Shown: positions 32,640 through 42,764 of the stretch, in pieces | How positions within the stretch are numbered: the stretch's first letter is position 1 | Layout of the letters: every line of letters starts with the position of its first letter | Program-made: the position numbers and the translations under genes | The notes under the pieces: generated by a model | The model's input: only the letters and a program-made list of their open reading frames with translations | Database searches by the model: none | What the model was told of the DNA's origin: nothing | NCBI GenBank assembly: GCA_015680685.1 | Contig: MNCI01010839.1 | Location: 581,869 to 645,868 of the forward strand | DNA from: Gnetum montanum | Taxonomy: Eukaryota > Streptophyta > Gnetopsida > Gnetales > Gnetaceae | Direction of reading: 5' to 3' | DNA length: 64,000 bases

Positions 32640-35600
32640 TGTTGCTAAAGACAATCTTGGTCGTTGTGGAGCTTGTTAGCATTCTCTACTACATGAGCGA
32701 GATTGTACCTAACACACCTACACCAGATATGAAGTTTGGTCATTAGGTGATATGGTTTTAGCTAGGGGCCTCTGAGTTCCAAGCATTCTTACTATGGTAG
32801 TTCATTGTGATCATGTGGTCACACCTAGTAGTAGAGGTTGTAGCTGCCATCATTGAGACATTACTACCTAGGGCCAACCGAGACATACTGAGGTTCATGG
32901 TCGATGAACCCATGTCTAGTGATGGATGAGTAGGTGGTTTGAGGTGAGGCCATAGGGGCACTTGTCCCTTAGCCAAGATCTGGATCATGCTGAAGTTCTC
33001 TTGCTACAACAAGGACAATACGCTCTTTGTTGCTATGCATGTGCATACTATGTTCTAGAATCTACCTAGAACGGTATACTGCATAGGAGGGTAAGTGCTC
33101 ATGTTTTTGTGTTATGTTCTATTGCTATTAGCCATGCTAGATTTGCTAACTACTAGTTTCTCATGTTTGATGCCAAGTTGAAAGTTGATGATGAGGGGAT
33201 CCATGACGAACCAGGGGCTCTTGCCTTGACCTGCACTACCCTAGAGGTGTTCTCCTCTAGTTTGAACCTTTGGGAGGCCATGATTGAGTAGGTGGAAGAG
33301 GACTTAGAGAGCTATCCTACCTGATACCCAAAGACATTCAAGTGGTGCACAAACTATGGTTGGCTTGATGAGGGATGGGCTAGTGGCAATCCCAACTTTG
33401 GGGAGCTAATTGTACCACTACCTTTGTCGAGTGCACCGTTTGTTCCACATAAGCATTTTTTTTATTTGGCTTAGCTTTTATAGCTTGCTCTCATGCACTC
33501 ATTGATTTGCCCTTGCATAATGCTAACATTTTTTTCCCTATGTTACAGCTATAGTTGCCTTAGGAGAGGTGATGGTGGTCACCACAAGCTGCAGCGAGGC
33601 CACCCTTATTATGAAATACAGTGATGTAGAGGGGGCATAGCATTGGTTGTGCCATAAGGCCTAAGATGCGTTGACTAGTTGGCTAACATGTGCTAGGTTG
33701 ATGGACCTCTTCTTGGCCCTTAGCCCAAGTACTCCAATGGCTAAGATGGTCACCATTATTGACTCCTTCAATAGCGATGCTTACCACGTCATCACCTGTG
33801 TACACAAAGTGAGGGTGGTTCTGGACCTCAGTAATGCCTTATTCGTGAACTTATTTGGCCTTTCCTCTGAAGGCCCATTAGTCATTGACAAGGTTAGTAG
33901 AGAGGTAGACCACAAAGAAGAGATTGAGGAGTGGTTGGGAACCATTAGATCTTGTAAAGACATCATGGTTGGAGACATGTGTGCACGTAAGGTTCAAGAA
34001 CTCTACCCTCTTTTATGTTTTTGTGCCTTTTTTAAGCTGCTATCCCAGGAAAAAATCCTTAGGGTGGAGCAAGCATGGGTGATGAGGGAGGTTCTAGAGA
34101 AGGACACTAGATTTAACTAGGCCTCCTTCATTGCCGCTAGCCTACAAGCAGAGATCACCAGGCTTTGCTACAACCTGCAAGTGAGGTCTCATGTCTACTT
34201 CGCATTCTTCGCAGCATATTTGTGAAGGTTTGTGGAGTTCCTGGTGATCTAGGACAATAGGCATTGGGTTATGCATGATTGCAAGTAGCTATCCAAGCCT
34301 TGGGTTAGGCACTTGTTCGCAACCACTCATGCACAGGAACCCTTAGAGGGGATTGATGAGTTATATTTAGCTATGACAAAGGCTCATCTAGAAAGGTCAT
34401 GGTCACACTATTCTCATGATAGCACAAGTGAGTGCCCCCTAATGATCATTGGGGATGTGAGCAAGGCCAAATGGTACATTGGAGAAATGGTGGGATCTTC
34501 CAAGATGAAAATTAAGAGGCCGCACCCAGTAAAGGAGGCTGCTCTTGTGGTTGGATAGGCAGGCATCAAGAAAGTTTACCTCAAGATACCCATATTCCAT
34601 TTAGTGGTTGTAGGTTAGTAGACATTCCTTGGATGCATTTGCTTTGTATTTTTTCATATTTATAATTTTTTATGTTTTCTTGTATTATGTCATGCTAATG
34701 TTACTATGCTATGCTTGTGAGTTAGACAAGAGGATTGCTGAAGAAGTAGTGGTAGTGATGGTAGCAAAGATGACTCCTCCTCAAGTTGATGAGGAGGAAG
34801 GACATGGAGAGGAACTACTCAAGGCCACAAGGACCTTCCAATAGTTTGATGTAGAGGGGTTGTTCCACCCTCAAGGTGATTTTGCCAACCTCTTCGATAA
34901 TGTGTAGTTGGGAGATCCCCCTGCACTGACACCTAAGAGCTTCCTAGGTAAATGCTTTAAGCTACCATCTACTTTTACTCTTTGTTCTTGCATCTTTGGC
35001 TGTTTAATTGCTAAGTATTGCATTGTGTTGGGTTACAGCCTCATATGTTCTTACCAATGATCCACCACCTACGCCTGTCCACCGCATGAAGCCATGGGTT
35101 GAGGCACTGGATAAATTTGCCTTCATGTAAGGCATTGTAGAGGATATGGTGGGCTACATACAGTAGGCAAATCCTGAGCTCAGTATGTATGTTGTTGTTT
35201 TGCTTGCATGGCTTTCCTGATTTTGTGCTTAGTTTGTGGCTAATGTTGATTTGCTTGTTGTATGCCAGTAGGTTCTAAGCTCTATTGGGATCTGAACCAA
35301 GCGGCCAAGGTGGATGCCATCCTTGAGTATCCCCTCGAGGTGAAGCATGTGCCTCACTGTGTGTATGAGGTGGTTAGCAAGTGCACGCTCTCCAGTGTGA
35401 AAACTTTATGAACATGCAAGTGCTCAAATGAGCACATATAGAAACATGTGCACAAGCTCAAGGAGACCATGGCAAGCTTGAATGTGAAGAATGAGGATCT
35501 TTAGTCCCATTATGATTTCTTATCATCTTGAGCTCAGGGGGATAGTACTTGATGAATTGCATAGATCAATTATGCCAGGTACTGGTCAACGATCTAGGGC

Positions 35601-36240
35601 AAAAATGAGGCCACCCAGGAGATTATTGAGCAAAGGTTTCAAATGGATCTACTCACCTGGAAGAGCCAAGAGTGGAAGACCTTTAACACTAAGGTGTACC
35701 ACTACAAGCATGAGTGAGATGCATATTTGTAGTAGCTCAAAGGAGAGTTTTTCAAAGCTTGCCACCTTGAGTTATTCATTGAGACGATTGGTGGGAGCCA
35801 GGCCTTTGAGCTATTTTCTCAACACATAGTGGTTAGTGGGTCCCCGAAGCGAGAGATTGCCATGCCCTCAAGGGAGATGTCATCCACCACCTTTTCAATG
35901 CAGCTGCTCGCATGGACCACTGTGGATAAGGACAAGACCCTCGTAGGTGTTAACTTCAGCTATGAGAACTAGATGTGGTTGTCAGAGGCCAAGATCCTTC
36001 GACGCTTGGAGGAAGGACTTGATAGCTTATTGCCAGACATGGTCAATGCAGGATCCTCTCAAGTTAGTTTTCTGTTTTGTCTTTATGTCATGATTTTTCT
36101 GTTAGGTTGGGTACTATACATTGGTTATGGATTTTTGTGATTGTTATTATTGGTAGGCACTAGGTGATGTTGTGGGCCCTAGCTATGTGGTGGATGAAGA
36201 GGAGCCTCCACCACCACCTAGTGCCATTGGCTAAGTAGAT
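32640..36240 (+). pseudogene. Intron-containing antisense ORF of element G, product unknown
   Basis: Plus-strand blocks of coding quality alternate with intron-like gaps. Approximate exons are 32640-33090, 33177-33450, 33549-34615, 34730-34947, 35038-35182, 35273-36058 and 36159-36240. Gaps show GT starts (GTAAGTGCTC at 33091, GTAAATGC at 34948, GTATGTATG at 35183) and AG ends (TTACAG at 33548 and 35037). Conceptually this gives a protein of roughly 900 residues. The best segment, 33671-34120, is an open 149 codons with PMAKMVTIIDSFNSDAY, LFVNLFGLSSEGPLVI and DHKEEIEEWLGTIRSCKD. The C-terminal part is Lys/Glu-rich and perhaps coiled coil. In-frame stops are nearly all TAG or TGA at sites that could have been Gln, Arg or Trp. 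I do not recognise the family. Its position matches the antisense ORFs known from Tat-lineage elements. Confidence 0.6.
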
Positions 36241-36424
36241 TCTGATGTAGCCTTGTCAGTAGGCATTTTTGTATTTTTGTGTATCTTTACATGGTGTAGT
36301 GTAGATGATCATGTCATGTAACATTATTCTTTTATGGAATATAGTGGATTTGTTTCTATATGATGTGTATTGCTATATATTAAGCATTGATAGTATGATG
36401 AATTGATGTGAAGTGATTGCTAGT

Positions 36425-36710
36425 TTTAGGCCATTTCAGGTCACATGTGTAGATAACATTTTGATAGTTTTAGGCCATTCCAGGCCCCAGTGATAGTTTA
36501 GGGCCATTGCGGGTCATGTATTGAAATGGAGAGTGTTGCCAATTTTAGGCCATGGTGGGCCACATTGGTAGTTTTAGGCCATTCTAGGCCATGTAATGGA
36601 AAGGGAAAAAGGCTACTAATTTTGGGCCATGGCAGGCCATGTGGTAGTTTAAGTCCTTCTTGGGCCATGTGTGCCAATTTTAGGCCTTGGAAGGCTATGT
36701 TAAGTATTTG
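36425..36710 (+). repeat. Degenerate tandem repeat with TTTTAGGCCAT units
   Basis: Eight units of 26-48 bases (starts near 36425, 36466, 36495, 36540, 36569, 36617, 36645 and 36676) share TTTTAGGCCATNNNNGGCCATGT. The unit layout (AGTTT, then a repeated dinucleotide-rich core) recalls the 30-bp array on the other side of the antisense gene. Apparent ORFs on both strands here are products of the repeat. Confidence 0.75.
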
Positions 36711-36959
36711 TAAGTTTTTGATTCTTATGATTTTTATGTGTTTTATTGTTTTTATGTGTAAATTAACAACTAAAAAGTAATAAAATGAAAGTGTAAATGT
36801 AACAACAAAAGAAAAAATGCATAAGCATAGAAAAAAAATAATGCAAATGTGTGAACCAAGCAAAAAATGTAAAACATGAACAAAATGCCAACAAGCCAAG
36901 CATGCAGAATTGGGATAGGCAAGGACCTAACACCCATTGGACCAAGGGCATACATTAGT

Positions 36960-37720
36960 CATGTAGTTGTTTCCTAGCCCGATGTGGGTTAGGTGGTGCA
37001 TAGGGCTTGGAGGGTATGATATGGTAGTCACTTTGACCCTTGTCAACTATGTCAAAGGGCAGTTCTGCCTACAAAGCATGCTCTAAATGGTCAGGTATTT
37101 TTGTTAGCTCTTTGGGTTGGTCTACTTCACACTTTTCGCCTTCATCCTCCGTAGGAGACATGTCATTGGGGAACTCTATCTCTGACCCTTGTTCAACATC
37201 GATGTTGCTAACAGTTAGAGGGACTGCATTGTCATCATGTATGATAACCTCTCCACCTTCATATGGAAGGTGGATTTCCTAATGGATTGGAGAGGAGATG
37301 GCCCATAGTTGGGCTAACCAGGGCCTACCCAAGATTAGGTTGAAGCCTGGCATCTCCTCAACAACTATGAAGTCAACTGTAGTGGGGAATTGCTTCCCTA
37401 CCATGAAGGCTATCATTATAGTCCTCCTTATGATAACATGTGACCCATTGAAAGACTTTAAGCATGTTGTCTTCGTTGGTTGAATCTAGTTAGCAAGACC
37501 AAGTTTGTTGATGATTGTGTATGGGATGACATTGGTTGCTGCCCCATCATCAACATGCACCTTGCAAATCCTGCATTCTCCCATGCAGATAGTTATGAAC
37601 ATTGGCATGGTAATGACCCGACCCTTCTTAGGGTCTACCTTGATCACCTCATCTCGAAACACTAAATTCTTGTGGAGGAGGATGCAACATCACAGTGTGA
37701 ATGGACTGTTCATCCGCTGG
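36960..37720 (-). pseudogene. Aspartic protease region of element G
   Basis: Minus-strand frames read ICMGECRICKVHVDDGAA and TNVIPYTIINKLG at about 37500-37590. The VDDGAA active site and following hydrophobic block are typical of Tat-type gypsy proteases. The segment MVGKQFPTTVDFIVVEE and GFNLILGRPWLAQLWA follows at about 37300-37400, with the conserved ILGRPWL. Downstream (36960-37280) an acidic linker is visible, but no RT follows; 250 bases later the repeat array starts. Confidence 0.8.
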
Positions 37721-37999
37721 GATGTCCTTCGTGATGGGAATGGAGGTTAACATGCACACTAATGCTTCATGAGGGGTGGAGGAAGTCATCATGAGGTGGT
37801 ACAGGCTTAGAGTTGTATTTTTCTATTTTAAAGCCTGCTTGACTTGTGCTAATGCATCAAGGAAGTCATTTCCACTATATACTCCTTTGTTGTTACTAGC
37901 CTTCACCTCCTTCATACCCAAGATACGAATTTCTTGTGGAGGGGATTTGGGCGTGGTTTGCTTTGGAGCCTTGATGCTCTATTGTTGGTTGCTTTGCTT

Positions 38000-40702
38000 T
38001 GGAGCCTCAATGCTCTGTGGTTGACTACTTGTTGTGGTGGCCTTTTTTATTGGTTGGGCCATTGGTATGGAAGACAAGGGGACAGGATTTGGTGGGCCTA
38101 ATGCCCTTTGCTCTTGGTGTTGCCTAAGAATTCGATCAGCAAGGTGCTCGTTAGGCCTCTCAGTTTGCCATCTCGTTTACTTGTTGGCATTGTTTGTAGG
38201 ATGGGATCTTGGCTGAGCAGGAGCTGATGCATTACCCACCATTGGACTCCAAAAAAATGGGGAGTCCACACATCGTGGCACCCTTATGACAAAGGGTGTT
38301 TGGGCTATTACTGCCGTAGCATGTTGCGGGGCCTTGACCATGAAGGGTGTTATAGGTGCTTGAGGTGGTGCTTTGATGACAAAAGGAATCCTTAAACTAG
38401 TTGATGATGAGGAGGCCCCAGTGATGCTAGAGGGCACACTAACCATGAATGGCTCCCATGTTGATTCTGCATCATCATCAACGTTGATGGCATTGATGAC
38501 ATACCCTGCACCACTTGTGTTTAGAGGATTCTTGTAAACTCCTATTGATTACTTTTGGGAGTGCACTAGGTTGGTAGCATTAAGGACCAACTCACCTTTG
38601 TTAATCATGCACTCAATGTCATCCTGCAAAGCCATGCAAAAGTTTGTATCATGACCTTGCAATTGGTGATACTGGCAAAATCGATCCAATCGGAAGTGCT
38701 TAGGGACCGAAGGCTTGTTAGGTAGTGTAGCCAAAGGGTTTTTGATGAGTGCGCAATATCAGTCATACTACTTGTGAGCATCCTCGAACATCTACTTGTA
38801 CTAGATGAGTCTAGCATTAAGTAGTTGGTCCAAGAGCTTTGACTGCTTAATAGGCAATGGTCTATACTTCGAACGATCCTTGTGCTTGAAGTTAGGCCTT
38901 GTGGTAGTTGGTACCATGGCCATTGATGATGCTGGCTGGTTGGTCACCACGGTGCTAGAGCTAGCTGCCTTGTTGTTGGCTGGTACCTTAGATGGCTTAG
39001 CCATTGGTTTTGCGTTGGTTGGCTTAGCCTTGTTGGCCAATGATGCAATGGTTGTGGTTGCTTGTTTGCCTTTGTCCTTGTCTTTCTTCTTCTTTGCATG
39101 TAGGTTCTTGTAGGCCACATAGGTTAGATCCTTATTGGCCTCTACTACATCTTGAATGCTCTTAGTTTGAGTAAACGCTTGGCTCAGTGACTATGGGGCA
39201 AGGTAATACAACTTCAACTTGATAAAGTCATTCACTATGCCTTTGAAAATGGCCAGCAAGTGGACCTTTGCAATAGGCTTATGGATCTTGTTAAGGGAAG
39301 TGCTCCACCAATAAATGAATTTTTGCATGGGCTCTAGGTGGCCCTACTTCACTTGCATTAGTTGGTCCAGGGTCACTTCAAGCTTCAAGTTATACTTGAA
39401 TCATGTAACGAATTGCATGAGAAATTCCTCCAACAAAGAGATGGAGGCCCTGGGGAGCACACAGTACCGGTCTAGTGCTTTTCTAATTATGGAAATGGGA
39501 AAGACATAGATGATGACATTTGTCCATGCCTGCAACAAGAGGCACTTTGACCAAAAGGTGACCAGATGAACATTGGGTCCCCTTCACCATTGTACTTGGT
39601 GAACTGTGAGAGCAGGATCCCTGTAGGTAGTGCCAGTGGTGGGACCGTAGGACTAATTGGATCATCTTGGTAGAAGTCCATCACCTATATTGTTTTAGAG
39701 GAGGTGGCCTTAAGCCACTTGACCTCTTCAGTAAGGCTTTGAAGTAGCTGAAATGCTTGATTTAAGTCGGTTGTGGTGGTAGTGGGTTGTGTGGGTTATG
39801 CTTCCCATTGAGGTTGTTGGGTGGTCCACAACTTGCCTTTAGGTTGTGTGACCATGATTGATGCCTATTATATGGGTTGTGCCATGGACACAATGCTTGA
39901 TCCCCATCACTAGTTAGCTATTTGGACCATCGAAAAATGTGTCGATGTGACAAGCATGACAAATGATGCTTGAGTCATGTACGATGGGGGCGGAATGTGC
40001 ATAGTGTGTATGTAAGGTTATGTGGGTGCAATGGTTGCTGCTATAGAAGGTTGGGCGACCAAAATAGTTTGAATAGCCTAAAGAAACTAAATAGTTGGGA
40101 AGAGATGATGAAAGGCATGCTAAAGGAAAGGCTGAAGGGTAGGGCAACATCTTGATGCATCTACTATGTTTGCTGAGTTGCCACCACAGGTGTTAACCTG
40201 GGTGATGACATCGGACTGTGGGACCATGAAGGATGAATAGTAGAGGCTACCTGCTAGAATGAGACATGGAATGGGTTACCATGCTTAGATTAAGCGTCAA
40301 ACTTGTCCAGTTCCTCATGGGGTGGCTCCTCATAGTTTGTCCTTGCCTCACGGCCCATGTTGCAAATGAGGTTCTCCAGCATCCACTAGTAGTCTTTTGT
40401 GAGGGGGATAAAGTCAAAGTCAGAAGAGAATCATTCCCTCCCATTACAATGCATATGCTCATAACTATGTTTGGCTTTCATTTCTTGGTGGTCTAAAGGA
40501 AAACTCACTTGGAACTGTGCACAAATAAAGTTACATTGGTGATCGTTGAGCACCATGACTAATTAGGAGGTGGGTTGTATAGCCTGAGAGACTATCTCTA
40601 TGCTAGGATAGGATCCCTAGGAACATCAACCAGAAACTCTTGTTGTATGGGTTGGAACACAACTGCACCCAAGGTAGAGGTTGAGGGTTGCTTAAGGTTC
40701 AT
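38000..40702 (-). pseudogene. Gag region of element G
   Basis: The likely start is the ATG at 40702 (MNLKQPSTSTLG), about 390 bases inside the 5' LTR. A gag core is indicated by ILLSQFTKYNGEGDP at about 39620. The zinc-knuckle-like segment RFCQYHQLQGHDTNFCMALQ lies at about 38640-38700; the C-x2-H/C, G-H-D, C spacing is that of the YCxYHxxxGHDTxxC block of plant Tat and gypsy gags. Between them is a Lys/Ala-rich stretch (KKKKDKDKGKQ, 39090-39060), and after it a Pro/Ala/Ser-rich tail. Stops and frame changes occur throughout. Confidence 0.75.
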
Positions 40703-41070
40703 GATGTGAAGAGAGATGCAAAATGTTGCTTATGCAAGAAGGGAGTAAAAACAACTAAGTACTAAAATGTAGCAAAAATGGGTAAGTGTAGAAAATACAG
40801 AAAAATAACTAACTCTGAAATGCAGCAAAAATGACTAAGTGTAAACACATTGAAAATGGCTAACTCTGGGACTACCCTCAGAGCCAACTATACTTGCTAT
40901 GTTGGAGCTAGCTATGCTCTACTAGAGACCCAGAATTTTGACTAAGTGTAAACTTTAGTGTTGTCAAGTGGGGTTCCAAGGGAACCGATGATGGGGACCA
41001 ATCTGCATAGAGTACAAAGAGCATGTAAGGTAACAACCAATGGATTTGGCTAAAGAAGGAAATGGTGAAG

Positions 41071-41089
41071 ATCCCTCCTTCTAGTGCCA
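41071..41089 (-). promoter_or_regulatory. Primer binding site of element G
   Basis: On the minus strand TGGCACTAGAAGGAGGGAT lies 6 bases inside the LTR end (…GGTTGCTACA). The starting TGG fits a tRNA 3' CCA end. It differs from the tRNA-Asp-type site of elements E and F. The matching tRNA was not identified. Confidence 0.6.
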
Positions 41090-41095
41090 AAAAAC

Positions 41096-42759
41096 TGTAG
41101 CAACCGAATGTGGAAGGTGGGAATGGAACACCAAGAGGTCCACAGTCGCATAGTCTTGACCCCCATTCTCACGTGAGGGTCTACTGGAAAATGGAAGTGG
41201 GATGCCCAACATGGTCTTATTGATTGAACTGGGACTTATAGGTGTTACTATAAAATGTGTTTTAATGTGCTTAATGCAGTGTCCATGGTGTCATGGAGGT
41301 GAGCATATCAAAGTTTTAAGCATGAAAAAGGTGGTGCAAGTGTGCAAATAGATGCATGGACAGTGAAAATGCGAGTAAAGGCTGAAAATGTGCAAAAAAT
41401 GTGAAACATGCAGAGAATGCAAGTGAAAGGAAAGATGACACCACCTCAAATGGGAGGAGCATAGTCAACTATAAAGAAAAGGTGAGGAGGTACATAGTGT
41501 ATAAATAGGCATAGTAGACAATGTAGTCACAGTATCAAGGTGTTTGGCTATGAAGATTGACATTCGTCATGAAGTCTAAGCTTGTCAGGTTGGTTGCCAT
41601 GGTGTTCTATGGGCTGCAGTGGTGTGCAGAGTGCTGGGCGGCATCCAATGGTGTCCACTGAGGTTCTAAAGTTTGCCAAGGTGCTAAGTGTGCTGGGGTG
41701 CTTGGAAAGCCAAAATGCCAATTGCTAAATGAAGATGTTAACCATGTCTAAAAAATGCGCACCTCGACTTTGATTTGCGAACCCCTAAAATGTGGAGTGT
41801 TGGGGGTATTTATAGGCCTATGATTAGCATGAATCATGGATCAAGTGCCATGTGGCACAAGGGTAGTTAGGACTACATTGACCCCAACTACACTCCCGCT
41901 AAAGCAAAATGGTGTCCTGCTGGTGTGCTCCAATGGACCCTATGAAACTGCTAGACTATGACTATGCTGCCAAGACTACATGTAAGAGTGAGAAACAGAC
42001 CACAAGGTACCTACAAACAATGCAAAATAGTGTAGTTTGGAGACTATGCTCCTGGACTACGCTGCCACGTTTTTGAGTGATGTCAAGTGTAGACATTTTG
42101 GGGGCAAATNATCTTGCTTGTTGAAGGAACGTTGGAGCTGAGATGCAAGCTAGTGATGAGTTCTAGAGGCTTCTGAAGGTAGTTCTGCATGGCTACACTC
42201 TGGAGTGTAGCTTGAGGGGTTAGGCAAATTTGGCAAGAAAAGTGAAGTTTAGTGTTGGCTACACTTACTACACTTTGGACCATAGTCCTGGTAGGGAGAG
42301 TATAGTCCAAACACTTAGGAAAATCTTGCAAAATTAATGGTTGCATGTAGACTATGCTAGCTACGTGCTAGAGTGTAGCATGGAGCATAGCACTAGAAGT
42401 TAGAAAAATTTTCGACCTGTTTTTTCATCCCATACATCCTTAGTAGCCTATAGCCTGACCCTTAGGGAAAATTTGCAAAACTAGTCATTCCAAGGCTAAC
42501 TATGCTGACTACACTCTAGAGTGTAGTCCTGGTAGGGTGAGCATAGTCGAGACGCTTAGAAAAATTTGTAGCTGCTATTGACACTTAAGAAAAATTTTGC
42601 AAATTTATACTATTAGTGTTAACTATGCTGACTATGCCCTGGAGTGTAGTCTTAGCAGTGGGACTATGGTCTTAACACTTAGAGAAAATTTGACAAGTTT
42701 TGACACTTAGCCAGATTTTGTAATTGAGACCAAAGAGCTTCAAATTTGATGGTATTTCA
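41096..42759 (-). repeat. 5' LTR of element G
   Basis: It begins TGTAGCAACC and ends GGTATTTCA, followed at once by the AGCAT target duplication. The TATA box on the minus strand is at 41807-41816 (CCTATAAATACCC). A single N at 42110 replaces about 40 bases that are present in the other LTR (GGGGCAAATAGGGGATCC...). The near-palindromic CTACACTC/GAGCATAG motif is repeated at 42190-42700. Confidence 0.88.
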
Positions 42760-42764
42760 AGCAT

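Larger units (their letters stand above)
26270..42759 (-). mobile_element. Element G: 16.5 kb non-autonomous Tat-like LTR retrotransposon with antisense gene
   Basis: LTRs lie at 26270-about 27945 and 41096-42759, flanked by the target duplication AGCAT (26265-26269 and 42760-42764). The primer site is at 41071-41089. Gag (40702-38000) and protease (37720-36960) are on the minus strand; no RT, RNase H or IN block was found downstream of the protease. Instead the 29.6-36.7 kb part carries a plus-strand, intron-containing gene-like ORF flanked by tandem repeats. Plant Tat-lineage elements are known to carry antisense ORFs and variable tandem repeats between pol and the 3' LTR, so the placement fits. 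Absence of pol makes this copy depend on a helper. It is inserted in element E. Confidence 0.85.

Noticed and set aside
36498-36899. 133-codon minus-strand frame and an 84-codon plus-strand frame over it
   Set aside because: Both are translations of the GGCCAT repeat array and of the AT-rich flank; periodic peptides follow the DNA repeat.
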